Assembly: GCA_032622095.1 (NCBI GenBank)
Contig: CP136064.1
Span: forward strand, 112,952,004-113,016,003
Origin: Siphonodentalium dalli
Lineage: Eukaryota; Mollusca; Scaphopoda; Gadilida; Siphonodentaliidae
DNA: 64,000 bases
Direction: 5' to 3'
The first letter of the stretch is position 1. Each line of letters opens with the position of its first letter. The position numbers and the translations under genes are program-made. The notes beneath the pieces were generated by a model. The model saw only the letters and a list, made by a program, of their open reading frames with translations. It was not told where the DNA came from and ran no database searches. Positions 10,390 to 22,092 of this stretch are shown here, in pieces.

Positions 10390-11700
10390 CTAAAATATGA
10401 AGAGCAACATTGATTTCACATGCATATATGTGGAATTAAATGTATCCATAAGTAATACATTACAGTGATATGTATGTTACAAAAATTAATAGATTTATTG
10501 GATAGATTTAGTGTACCATGTGTACATTGAATATCGTATAATAATATCACAATGAAAAAGACCAGAAGTTTATATACAGACATCATAAAATATCTTAAAA
10601 GAAGAATAGTAAAACTTAGTATTATCAAATTCCACCCAACCCAACTCACAATCACACAATGGTTAATAACGATCATAGGTTGCTGTCATATATTCAACTT
10701 TTACCGCCGTGACCAAATAAGCTGTGATTACTATTAATATTGTAATACAATTAGAAAATGATCTCAATTCGATAGAGTCTTACCAACTAGACATGATACA
10801 CGAATAATGCTGAATGTTCATAAGCGTTATTATGTTTTACTCTTAGACCAATGCGTCAACTGAATTCGTTATTCATTGATATAATTGTTTAGCCGTTAAG
10901 GATCAGATGCATGTTTTGTTGATATTTCAAAATAGATGTTCATTGGGCTGAAATATTCGTGATATTTTATCCATGATAATGTATGGGGGTATCATCTTAT
11001 AGCATAACAAAAAGATGAATAGACAATTTTGTATTTATTCTTGAGATAGCCAGATTATATTTCTATAAAACATTATAACCAAATAGTGGATGTAGGTAAC
11101 GAACTTTGTCATTTCTATTCTAAATACTAATTGACGAGTAGTTATCCCTTAGGAAATGTTGATAAACGTTGATGAACTTATTATCTGAACATTTTCATCT
11201 CATAAGTACGAGCCCATCTGTACTTTTATTGTCTGTCGTCTGCATATCTTTTCCTCAGAATACCTCCAGATGAATACAAGATCATTCCAATTTATACATT
11301 TATAACTGAGGTTCCAAGTGGCATAATTATTATAGAGTCAGTTTCACTAAGAGTGACTTACACATTGAATTCATTTTTGTTTTAATTCGTCTTTCAGCAA
11401 ACGAACCAAGCATATTTCTAAATATAGTGCTGACGGCCTGGCTATAAAAATGAAAATGGAAGAATAGTTCAGTAGACTCACAGTAAGGAATACATTGTTG
11501 GAATTTGTTGCTGGATGTGTTGACTTTTACTATCTCATTTGAACTACCGATGGGTATAACTGAATATAATCACCTCTCAAACATTGTATAACCACATAAA
11601 TATTTTTGCGCAACCGAGTGAGTATTAACAAATGTATGTAATATTTTGTTTGACCATTGTGATTGGCTGCAATCATGACGAACAGCTACATCTGACTCAC
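10390..11700 (-). other. Intron between PAN and lectin exons
   Basis: The flanking exons already join in phase 1. No further exon or element end was seen. Confidence 0.5.
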
Positions 11701-11924
11701 CTGTATATCTGATTTCACATATAGATGGCAGATATCTATAACAATCCGTCATCATCCAATACGATTTCGGATCGGCTTCGAGAGTGTGAACGTATGTGCA
11801 ATTCCCAATGCCAGGTTTTGGTTCTTGGAGATTCCAGTTTTGATAATTATCTGGTGAACTGCCATCTGACCACATAAATGAGTTAACGCCAGAAGAACTG
11901 AGATCATGCCAAACATCGGATAAA
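11701..11924 (-). CDS. C-type lectin domain exon (C-terminal half)
   Basis: The exon begins after a TTTCTTTGCTAAG acceptor and ends at a strong ACAG|GTGAGT donor (11694-11701). The one-base carry-over gives phase 2 at the start, so a preceding exon ending in ..GG would complete the usual WIG-LSD junction. About 74 residues carry the second half of the fold: LSDVWHDLSSSG, WSDGSSPDNYQNW, QEPKPG, then C, W, C and a closing SICEIRY. The canonical calcium/sugar motifs are altered: EPK stands where EPN or QPD is usual, and the WND motif is not visible, so calcium-dependent sugar binding is doubtful. One sequon (NCT) is present. The first half of the domain and the signal peptide must lie upstream and were not found. 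Confidence 0.85.
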
Positions 11925-13302
11925 CTTAGCAAAGAAATAGATATGAGAGTCATTACAAACAAGTTGTCATTCCAAATTAATTCTCAAATATTGCCGCTTG
12001 TTTTTACACGACACATGCAGGGTTCAAACTATGTTGATTAATACACTAAACACATACACATATATATGGTCTATATTTGCATCTAAATCATTTATGGAAG
12101 TGATAACTATATGTTTCCTCAGATTCAATGTAAACATGTGTCACAAATTGACCCAACAAAACATCATGGATATCTTCCAATCATTTCACCCAAACCTTGT
12201 GTGTTTATTTCACACCACTTTCTGGGATAACCTGTGTGTCGACTGAGAACATGCGTGCCAATTGAGGAGAACACGCGAAGGATTTGTGTAAATGTTAGCC
12301 CAAACGACATTTCGAAGTAACGACTGCTTTGTTGTTTATTTCGAGGAATAATACCGCATCATATGAATTCAGCCCAAATATATTGACAGGTGTCAAGGGT
12401 CTAACTCTATACTGAGCAATAAAAAACTAATATAATAAATACCGAGTATATTTAATTTTAACGCCAATGGGTCGTTTATGTGCGTTTAAGAGTGTATTTA
12501 TGCTTAAAGCAAAGTGAAATAACGATCTTAAAATGAATTGGCCGGTATATTTTATTAGTTATCAGGGTTACCAGGGTCGTAGTTGCATAAATTACAATAT
12601 ATTTTTATGCTAAGATAATTGCGTGGTAATTTGTTTGTTAATGGATTGATCGGTGATCATGTTAACACAAATGGAACACAAATGGAAATTCCAAATATGG
12701 AAAGTGACTTGCGCATGCGCAAAACAGATACAATGGTCTAATTCCCCAACTGTGTGCGTAACGTAACTATCGCAAGTATAACGTACTCTGAAAACTATTT
12801 ATCGCCAAATTCATGCTTCAAACATTTTAAACATGTCATCTTCAGCTTCTTTTATTTTATTTTTATGAAAATTAATAATAAATGGGGTGATAAATATGTA
12901 TATAACGACAAATAGAATCAAATTGGCCATTTTGCCGTGAAACTCAGGACAGGCAAGCCAGGTACAAAAATTGGTGAAATATGAGTACGAACGTAAAAGT
13001 GTTCCCCTATCGTATTGCGATAATCGCCAACCTAATTCCAATGCCGATGACAATCGAAGCGGACGCGATGTGCATTTTAATTCTTTCATTACGATTGTTT
13101 TGGCGTCCTAATCTATTAAAATATTCTTCTATATCTTGGAAGGTGTTCTGGAAGGATTATTTCAATATGTGTATATCGGATTAACCTTCCAAAAAGATGA
13201 GTTTGACGCCTGTATTTCTTGGCATGAATATTAACGAGCGCTCGTCTGCAAGTAGGTCATCTGGATTCGGAATTGGCGTGTTTTTGTGAAAATGTCAAAT
13301 TC
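11925..13302. other. Upstream of the lectin exon; missing 5' exon not found
   Basis: The first half of the lectin domain should lie on the minus strand here or further on. No frame ending in a WIG-like codon next to a splice donor was found. Confidence 0.4.
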
Positions 13303-13622
13303 AATTTCTTCCATCTAAAACATAATTACGCGCTGGACTCGGTCATTTTAGGAACATATATGTATCACACGCACATACACCAAGTCTCAGCCTAAAAGTT
13401 TGAAAAATGACAGTTTTATCGACATAAATCGATGTTAATGGTAAATTCAAATTTCCATGTTAAATTTTATCATTGAAAAAAATTCATTTCTTCCATCTAA
13501 AACATAATTGCGTGCTGTACTCTGTCATTTTACGAATATGTAGCTATCCCACCAACACACTCCAAGTCTCAGCTTAAAATTTTGAAAAATGACAGTTTTA
13601 TCGACATAAATCAATTTTAATG
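13303..13622. repeat. Two-unit tandem repeat, period about 182 bp
   Basis: TTTCTTCCATCTAAAACATA starts near 13306 and again near 13487. Both units continue through CCAAGTCTCAGC, TTTGAAAAATGACAGTTTTA and TCGACATAAATC. Confidence 0.85.
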
Positions 13623-13771
13623 CCAATAATCATAATGATTAATGGCAAATGGAGTGTTAAATAAATTTTAGGCCAATTAGGGCCCTGCGAATGTTTTCTG
13701 ACCTGTTCTATATTGGTCACTAGAGTTCATATTTGACCGGTTACACCTGATAATTATGCGACAGTATAGTC

Positions 13772-14891
13772 TAGAGGTGCCACGATTATTTATTTTGATA
13801 ATCGATAATCGGTCGTCAATAATCGACTATAATCGATTAATCGTACATAATAATAATAACATCAGTAGAAGTATTCCATAATATGGCCTATTGCCATATT
13901 GGCTGGGTGCTGGTTAACTGCTATCGCTGCTTGTTTGAGGCATCGGCTGATGTAATTTTTGTGTTAATAAAGTGCATCATAAACCACCGGTAATGACTAA
14001 TGAGCACAATGTGTTCAATACAAGCACAGTTCTCGGCGATGTCATGGTTATAATATTTGTGAGTTCATTGGAACGAATGTAGCGATTAATTTAACAGCCA
14101 AACATACAAGCAATATAAAAGTAGGAATGCACGACGGACCGACGGTGGTTCCTAAAAAAAAGGAATCTAATGTTACGGAAACTATAAGTTTCAGCGAACT
14201 TCCAGAGCATGGATAACAATTACAAAGGTGGGCCCCTGCCCGCAAATTTCAGGACTCATAAAAAAATAAGTATTTGGTAATAGTTAATTTCATTTAGCAG
14301 TCACCACACTATAAGCGATAGCCTGTACTAGTAACATCTAAGTATACTTATACAAACAAAGTATACTTGCTGCAAATGACACCGCCGAGAATATCGCTGA
14401 TTAAAATGCCGTAGGTTCCCTGATATCGAGAGAATGTCAATCAACTCCCCTTTGGTCCAATGAGATTCAAGGGTGAGGGCATTCAGTTCACTGACAGTCA
14501 GTCCATTTCAAAGACGTAGTGCCGCCTTTCTTGTAGAAATATACAACGATGTCGGCATAAGTTCAAAGCTGCAGTGCCGCCATCATGGCGCCATGCAATT
14601 TGAAGAATATACAATGACTCGAAGAGTAACCATGTCATCAAATGAACTGCCGGCTGTTTACAACATATACTAGTAGTACTCAAGTTGTCGGAATCTCTTT
14701 GATACATGATCAAATGTTGTTAACCCCTCGGTTGTATATTAAACTGTGAAAAACAATCAGGGTATTCAACAATAACCGGCATTTTCCAACGTCCGAAATA
14801 AATAACGCAGATTAATCGACGACGGAAATGGTAATCGATTATCGGCTTTATCAACGGTTCATCGATTATACGATTAATCGTGGCACCCCTA
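13772..14891. mobile_element. hAT-like DNA transposon, non-autonomous
   Basis: The ends are TAGAGGTGCCACGATTA and TAATCGTGGCACCCCTA, inverted copies apart from one base. They are flanked by an exact 8-bp target duplication, GTATAGTC, at 13764-13771 and 14892-14899. End sequence and 8-bp duplication are hallmarks of hAT elements. The 1.1 kb inside has no intact transposase. A short plus-strand stretch near 14060-14140 (..LTAKHTSNIKVGMH..) faintly recalls a BED zinc finger and could be a decayed remnant. Confidence 0.88.
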
Positions 14892-14899
14892 GTATAGTC

Positions 14900-15950
14900 G
14901 CGTTACTTTATAGGTCAACATTGGTCATTATCACCTGACAAATTTATTTTGGTCTATCGTATCAACCCCTATTTTCTCCCGCGCGTAGCCTGACTACCGC
15001 TATTCTCAAAGTAATTGACCAGAAAAACGGGGTGATACCCCGGTCATGACCACGGTGATACCGGTAATAAACGGTAGCTGTATCGAGGCGGCCATGGCAG
15101 TGGAATTACGGTATTGGGCGATGATACCGCGGTCTTTTAGCGGGCACCGCATTAATTTTTTTGAATACCGCAGTGATTTTCATGGAACACTTTGAGGGGA
15201 GGTATTTACTCCCACATACGTTAACAAGCGGTATCAGTACCGCGGTATTGGAGGATACCGCGGTATAGTACCGCAGTATTAACGGGGTGACACCACGTTG
15301 CTGGTGGTCAATTACTTTAAGTATAGCGGTAAGTGTCAACATTGGTCATTATCGCTCCACTAATTTGTATCGTTTCATCGGTATGAATTCCATATCCAAT
15401 TATCCACATATAACCAACCCAACCTCTAATCCCGGTCCAATTTATTTATTTCTTTCATCGGTATATTCACGTAACGTAATATTTTATCACGTGATATTTG
15501 TACTTATATGTCTATGGTATTACTATAGTATACTGTATACGTATATCAATTGCTATTCCTATCTATATAATCCTGGTGCCATCTATAGAGATAGATAATT
15601 TCAGACTCCCCCCCCCCATTTTACATCATTGCTGCTTTAGTACAGTCGCGATGCAACATCGCTCCACTAATTTATGTCAGTTCATCGGTACAAACCACTT
15701 TTTCTCCGAGTCCATATAACCAACCCAACATCTTATAGATGACTATTCTGGCACTATATAGAGATGACTAAGATTCTGACACCCCCCTATTTTATAGCCA
15801 TGTTGCAACAGTAGAGTTCAGATGCATATTATGTCAACATCGGTCGTTATCGCTCTACAAATTTATATCGGTTCAACCCTTAGTTCCCTGTATCGCCCAC
15901 CCCTCCCTCAGTTTATTTTTTCAGTTGTATTGTAGTCTCATTACGTACAC
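14900..15950. repeat. Diverged repeats split by an inverted-repeat element
   Basis: GTCAACATTGGTCATTATC recurs near 14911 and 15336 and in altered form near 15834. AACCAACCCAACCTC/ATC and the phrase TAATTT(G/A)T(A/G)T also recur. Two short C runs are present. It looks like an old tandem array into which the element at 14995-15331 inserted. Confidence 0.55.
14995..15331. mobile_element. Inverted-repeat element with TACCGCTAT ends
   Basis: The left end TACCGCTATTCTCAAAGTAA and its continuation TTGACCA are mirrored at the right end with two mismatches over 27 bp. The inside is rich in ATACCGCGGTAT-type palindromes. A TA target as in Tc1/mariner relatives is possible. Pieces of the same element flank the pearl-like element at 54.3-55.1 kb. 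Confidence 0.75.
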
Positions 15951-16161
15951 ATTTTATCTTTTCTAACTTTTGCTTCAACGCGTTGAGTTCCGCTGCAGAC
16001 AATATAAAACTGACAACATTTTGAAATGTAAGCAGGCTTCAAACTCATCTTATCCAAGAAAAACTCTGGTTACATAAGAAATTTGTGTATAAGGTGTACG
16101 CGCATTTGTCGCGTTAAAAACAAAAGGTCCCAAGTCAAGGTCCAAATCCCCAACACACTGA

Positions 16162-16700
16162 TGTGAGGTTTAACTCCATCTACATACAGTAATTGATCAC
16201 TTAACCACAGCAAAATAATGGGTATTTTTTCATGATTTTAAATCCTGAAAAATTACCCATAATTCTGCTGTGGTTAAGTGGTCAATTACTTTGGGCATTA
16301 CTGTAACCAATATAAGGATTTGAGGTGTAATAATAACTCAATCCTCATACAGTAATGTCCAAAGTAATCGACCACTTAACCACAGCATAATTATTGGTAA
16401 TTTGTCAGGATTTTAAATGCTGAAAAAATACCCATAATTCTGCTGTGGTTAAGTGGTCAATTACTTTGGGCATTACTGTAACCAATATAAGGATTTGAGG
16501 TGTAATGATAACTCAATCCTCATACTGTAATGTACAAAGTAATTGACCACAGCTGAATAATGGGTAATTTGTCAGGATTTTAAATGCTGAAAAATTACCA
16601 ATAATTCTGATGTGGTTAAGTGGTCAATTACTTTGGGCATTACTGTAACCAATATAAGGATGTGAGGTTTAATGAGAACTCCATCCACATAACTAATAAA
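16162..16700. repeat. Three tandem hairpin units (AAAGTAATTGACCACTTAACC family)
   Basis: Each unit of about 175 bp is a near-perfect hairpin. One arm is AAAGTAATTGACCACTTAAC running on to CACAGC, and the other is GCTGTGGTTAAGTGGTCAAT running on to TACTTTGGGCATTACTG. A spacer that can fold itself (AGGATTTGAG..CTCAATCCT) separates units. The hairpins centre near 16240, 16415 and 16585. The third has a shortened left arm. The terminal TACAGTAAT..ATTACTGTA looks Tc1/mariner-like. Confidence 0.88.
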
Positions 16701-17676
16701 TATGTGTGAAAATTAAACCAAAAAAAATAAATTCCATGATGGCGTCCAATATGGACTGCCTAATTCTGCTCCAAAACATGTATATTGAATATATGGTTGT
16801 TTATTGGGGGAAACTGATTATTTCAATGATATTTTCATTAACTGCATGGGATCCAAAACCCGACTTACGGGAGCTCGCTTCGTGCACGACTGTATCTTAA
16901 GCATATGTGCATATTTAATGAGCCAACAATTGGAATCCAAATAGAGAAGATTGGCACGTCGACCCTGCGCATAGACATCATTGATGATCTCTATGGGAAT
17001 CAAAATTGACATTTAATAGACAATTTCGATTAACCGCAATAACTTAAGGAATCTCTAATTATGATTAAGCCCAATGAGAATGCAATAAGACATTTCTTAT
17101 TACCCTTAACCGCAATTACTTCCCATTGCACTTTAACACAATTAATATCTCTCCCCCCCCCCAACAGCTTATCAATACCACTCAGGACAGTGGGTGTTTT
17201 TCCTCAATTAATTGAATTTCTTGTTAGTGACCATAAATCTATACCTTCGGTTTTGCCGAATAACCGAACAAATGTTGTCAACTGTTTCCACGTTTATTCT
17301 CACTTATACCGTGTTTATATCCGTTTTATCATTTTTGTTGTTGTGTATTGCATTACTTTGATAAAGTCTGCGCTTGTGTTATTCTCACAAAAGGTAATGC
17401 GTGTTTACATTTCACAATTCCGCCTTACAGTCTGCGAGTGCGACAGAAAAAATTTCCACATGTCCGAGCGCCATTGGCATTGATTCCTTAAATACGAGAC
17501 TATTTAATCGAATGAGGTCAAATATTCGCATATAACTTGACTCATATGTTATTCTGCACAATTCTGGCCAGTGCCGACTTTCATTTCGCATTACTTTCGT
17601 TTTTATCGAAATATAACCGTTTTCTATGGAGATTCCCATGTAAATTTGTTCAACCAAAAAAATCATAGTTTTGCCA

Positions 17677-18600
17677 ATTTCAAGCTAGTTTAATACTTTA
17701 TAGCATGGTCAGGGCATAATCTGGCCTATCGAGTGATGGTAGACGTTCCTTCAGTGTGCACAACAAATATTTGGTCCCAACGAAGCAGGCTAAAATCCTG
17801 AAATTTGTCAATTGACTTTGAGTGTGAAGAAAATATTCATTTAAACTTCCAAAATTGGTTGAAATATGCTCAACAACATTCAGTTGAATGGTGACATTAT
17901 TTATAGTCACCGACTAACTTCCACGATGAATAAAATTTGTTTTTATTGATGACAATTATGTCGCGAGTCATAAAAATGTTAATTTTCTGAAGAAAAAAAA
18001 TTCATTGTTTCGCCAATTTCAAGCTAGTATTGAGCATGGTCAGGGCATTACATATAATGATTAAGATTGCTAAAGAACTGAAATAATGAAATGGGAAACT
18101 TTTACTGACATCTGGTAAGGATTGAGGAGCAGATGCTAGAGGCCCCCACCCCCACCCCCCATGGAAGACGGAATACCACTTAACACAGAAGTTGGAATAC
18201 GGAATACCATATGGAATACATAAAAATATATGAAAACTTAATTTTTTGGAAGGTCGGCGTACGTATACCGGTATTTTTGGAATACCGAATACCTCCTAAC
18301 AGAGGGGCCGGAAATACGGCGTACCTCATAACAGGGCATGGAATACGGCATACGAAAAAGGGGGTGGGTGCCTCATGCTATGGAGCCTCCGAGCCTCCCA
18401 ATATATTGTCTGCTCCACATCTCAATAGAATTCAACAACATTCAGTTGAATGGTGACATTATTTATAGTCACCGACTAACTTCCACGATGAATCAAATTT
18501 GTTTTTATTGGTGACAATTTATGTCGCGAATCATAAAAATGTAAATTTTCTGAAGAAAAAAAATTCATTGGTTTGCGAATTTCAAGCTAGTTTATAGCGA
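17677..18600. repeat. Direct repeats of about 165 bp flanking a small element
   Basis: CAACATTCAGTTGAATGGTG through TTCAAGCTAGT appears at 17876-18028 and again at 18436-18593. CAATTTCAAGCTAGTTTA with GCATGGTCAGGGCAT also appears at 17677 and 18014. The small element at 18139-18374 lies between the two copies. Confidence 0.85.
18139..18374. mobile_element. Small inverted-repeat element with 6-bp target duplication
   Basis: GAGGCCCCCACCCCC at the left matches GGGGGTGGGTGCCTC at the right as an inverted repeat with one mismatch. ATGCTA flanks both ends (18133-18138 and 18375-18380). The inside repeats GGAATACGG and similar phrases. No coding potential was seen. Confidence 0.75.
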
Positions 18601-18649
18601 ACATGGGAACCAAGGTACAATTTATGCCATTTAGGCACACTTCAGAGTG

Positions 18650-18772
18650 AAATCTGGGCTTATATTTCGGCGAGAATCCAAATCTAGATTCTCGCAAATT
18701 ACCCTGGATTCTCATGAAAAAGTATATATGGATTCTCGCAAAATCAGATGAAATATATGCCCTAGTGGAAAT
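18650..18772 (+). repeat. GATTCTCGC repeat, copy 1
   Basis: A segment with four spaced copies of GA(T/G)AATCC or GATTCTCGC, ending AAATCAGATGAAATATATG. It is matched in reverse orientation at 34222-34350. Confidence 0.75.
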
Positions 18773-18814
18773 ATAGCAAATCGTTTAATGCTTTAGAATA
18801 TTTTTTTTCGGAGA

Positions 18815-19115
18815 TTTATATATATGTTTAAAGACATATTATGGAATTTTTCGGGAGCGAGAAATTGATAAGTTAGTGCTCAGGCACTTTTCCAACGTGG
18901 GGAATGTTATCATTCTACTAACATCACTGAACTACTCCAAATTGTAAATATTTACATCTCGATTCGGGGCGCAACTATCGGCTGTAATTAAACAAAAATC
19001 ATTTTGCCATCGAGAGTCATTGCATTTAACTAATATATAAGAATGACGTTGTGTAACATCCATTTGGATTAATATTCGTAACAAATAACTACTTTGAGAA
19101 AGATTATTCTTAATT
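18815..19115 (+). repeat. Dispersed repeat copy 2 (pair at 8.5 kb)
   Basis: See the landmarks under the copy at 8545-8900. The flanking sequences differ, so this is a dispersed repeat and not a large local duplication. Confidence 0.7.
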
Positions 19116-19460
19116 TCTATTTATTTGATCACTCTGCCCGGTGTCTGCCGGAGTGTTTCACATCACTTTAATCAAGGAAGACTGTTAAGAAAAACTGCAT
19201 TTCAAGACCACCAAACAACTTTCCTTTTTAGGGCCACCACATCTTCCAAATATGTACTTCTTCCATTTTGCTATCAAAGACCGAAAAATGTCGTTAAACT
19301 AGAGATCCAAATACCCCCTAAGGGCCCCTCTATCTTGAGATATTAAAGACCGAAAAATGTCGTTAAACTATAAAGACCGAAAAATGTCGTTAAACTAGAG
19401 ATCCAAATACCCCCTATATCTTGAGATATTATAAAGACCGAAAAATGTCATTAAACTATT

Positions 19461-19756
19461 AATTGTTGTTGCTGTTGTTTATTAGGGTTTATCGTCATTC
19501 TAGCCGCTGGGCCACACACGACGTTGTCAATTTTACGGGTGGAGGAAAGACCACGCAGAGGCTCAATTTCACCGGGAAGTTGTTCCACTGCGTGTAGAAA
19601 CCACCGACCCCCGGAAAGCAATTGACAAACTTGCCCAGATACACGATTCCGGTCACCCTCCCTATGGTGGGGTTAGAACCAGCTTCGTCAGCGCTGGACG
19701 GCCTGGGACGACGTAATTCACCTGGCACTCTACCGACTGGACCACCGGGGGCCCCT
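19461..19756 (-). mobile_element. tRNA-derived SINE, same family
   Basis: Read on the minus strand it has an A-box-like GGTCCAGTCGGTAGAGTG and a B-box GGTTCTAACCC (19670-19680). It shares CCTCCA or TCCA GCGCTG before the B-box, and GGTGGTTT and TTTCCTCCACC in the body, with the copy at 3.4 kb. The tail is a simple (CAACAG)-like repeat. It splits an array of AAAGACCGAAAAATG repeats. Confidence 0.75.
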
Positions 19757-19793
19757 ATTAAACTGTTAAAGACCGAAAATGTCGTTAAATTGT

Positions 19794-21049
19794 AAAGTTT
19801 GAGCTATTGCCATGGCTTTGTCGTCCGTGTGTATGTGTGTACGTAAGGCGTCAACAATGCAGGCTACAGGTCGTACCTTTGGTCGGATCATTATGAAATT
19901 TGTCATAGCTGTTGACATCAACATTTAGACCAGATTATTAATTTTGGGATCATTCGGAAAAAAAACATGGCCGCCAGTGGCGATCTTGGATTTCAAAATT
20001 CAATCCATTAGCACGGGCTACAGTTCGTAATGTTTGTCTGATCATCATGAAATTTGTCAAGAATGTTAATAATGACATGTAGATGGGAACGAGTCCTTTT
20101 GGGGTCATTCGGCCAAAAAACATGGCCGCAGCAGCCATTTTGGATTTTAGTCTTTATATGACAAAATCTTAACACGGGCTACAGGTCTTAACTTTAGTCT
20201 GATCATCATAAAATTTGTCATGGCTGTTGAAATTGGAATGTAGATGGGAACGAGTCATTTTGGGGTCATTCGGACAAAAAAAATGGCCGCCAGTGGCCAT
20301 CTTGGATTTCAAAATTTAATCCATTAGCACGGGCCACAGGTCGTACTGTTTGTCTGATCATCATGAAATTTGTCATGGATGATAATATTGACATGTAGAT
20401 GGGAACGAGTAATTTTGGGGTTATTCGGCCAAAAAACATGGCCGCCAGCAGCCATCTTGGATTTTACTCTTTGTATGACTAAATTCTTTAGCACGGGCTA
20501 CAGGTCGTACTTTCAGTCTGATCATCATAAAATTTGTCAAGAATGTTAATAATGACATGTAGATGGGAACGAGTCATTTTGGGATCATTTGACCCAAAAA
20601 CATGGCCGCCAGCAGCCATCTTGGATTTTACTCTTTGTATGACTAAATTCTTTAGCACGGGCTACAGGTCGTACTTTCAGTCTGATCATCATAAAATTTG
20701 TCAAGAATGTTAATAATGACATGTAGATGGGAACGAGTCATTTTGGGATCATTTGACCCAAAAACATGGCTGCCAGCAGCCATCTTGGATTTTACTCTTT
20801 GTATGACTAAATCCTTTAGCACGGGCTACAGGTCGTACCTTTAGTCTGATCATCATGAAATTTTTCATGGCTGTTGAAATGGGAATGTAGATGAGAATGA
20901 GTCATTTTGGGGACATTCCGACAAAAAAACATGGCTGCCAGTGGCCATCTTGGATTTCCAAATTCAATTCTAAATATTTCCATTCATTGCTCATCACACA
21001 AATTTAACTTCTTCTCAAAGTTGAGCTACAGTGTCATTGACACTTTCAT
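19794..21049 (+). mobile_element. Pearl-like element with seven tandem cores of about 160 bp
   Basis: The element starts AAAGTTTGAGCTATTGCCAT and ends AAGTTGAGCTACAGTGTCAT plus TGACACTTTCAT, with a terminal hairpin AGTGTCATTGACACT. Both ends recur at 54362-55017. Cores marked by GGCTACAGGTCGTAC start near 19856, 20013, 20173, 20332, 20494, 20656 and 20820; those at 20494 and 20656 are almost identical. Oyster pearl elements and other Helentron-associated elements have this build (fixed ends, roughly 160-bp tandem core, 3' hairpin). The family name is inferred from structure. Confidence 0.8.
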
Positions 21050-21084
21050 TTGAGACATTAAAGAACGAAATATGTCGTTACACC

Positions 21085-21540
21085 ATTAATGATCATTAAT
21101 ACATAATTTGTGTTTATGAAAGTCTGGTACAGACAGTTTGTTTCCAGTACATATTCATTCGAACGTAAACAATTATTCTCTGACAAATCATGTTAATATT
21201 GCCTTTCGTTACTGGTTTCCTTGACTCACATATCTCTCACTTCTTAATACTTATAATTAAAACAAATGTTCTGTGTTTTGTGTCACTTCTTAATAGCATT
21301 CTGTATTCTGCTATTGAAAAGAAAAACAGTTGTAGTATACCTTAAAGGTATGAAGGCCTTGGTGGGTATCATGTGAACATATTTCCACCGCTACAAACGA
21401 AATAATATTCAAATATAGACAGACTTTGTTAATATACAAATGAGAAATATCTCATAAACATTATGTTATAGTCGTAAATTTGCCGACTGTTGTGTAAACA
21501 AAGCATAAAAAGTTACTTTCCTGGTGTTTCTTTATATTAT
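21085..21540. other. No feature seen
   Basis: AT-rich non-coding sequence, free of recognisable repeats. Confidence 0.4.
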
Positions 21541-22092
21541 GATGGTAAACATAAAGAGCGTTCTTTGTTGCTCAATTCCTTATTTGGAAATAATAAAGAG
21601 CGTTTATACCATTTGTGTGTGATTAGCCAGTAGCATTATGCTGCCTTCTATAACACAAGCAGACTCTTGTTTAGGTAAAATTTAGTAGGTCTTTATGTAA
21701 GCATGATGTTTAAGGGATTACAGTGCTCATGAAACAACAAAACTCTATCGGAAAGCCACCCCTATTGTGACCACACACCTAGTACAAACGCTATCGCATG
21801 CCAAATGGGGTGGGATGCTGAAAAATCGCAAGCCAATTTGCGCGCGATTTAGTTTGCCGTGTCCCGCGTGACTCAGCATCGCATGCGAATATGTTTCGAT
21901 TGTAAAATTCAAAGAAATGTAACTCTAACATACCCGTTATTTAGTAAAAAATCATACCAAAAGAATGACACCACAAAGAGACACGTTTCAAAAACACTAT
22001 AGGAAAAATCACTTTTAGGGTGGGTGGGCTTGGGGGAGGCGGACGGCACTGTCTAAGACCTGTTGGGAAATTGATATCGAGGCAGTCAGGTC

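Larger units (their letters stand above)
19275..21084. repeat. AAAGACCGAAAAATGTCGTT array, split by two insertions
   Basis: AAAGACCGAAAAATGTCGTT or a near variant occurs near 19277, 19345, 19373, 19435, 19769 and 21059. The SINE (19461-19756) and the pearl-like element (19794-21049) sit between the copies, so both inserted into an existing array. Confidence 0.7.

Noticed and set aside
12811-13089. Minus-strand frame with FCTWLACPEFHGKMANL, like the start of a lectin domain
   Set aside because: The W-A-C spacing is too short, the next residues are a hydrophobic run rather than the usual E..F, and no donor with the right phase follows.
17412-17666. Minus-strand frame ending FSVALADCKAEL, also lectin-like
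   Set aside because: The match covers about ten residues only, ends at a stop, and lacks the rest of the domain.
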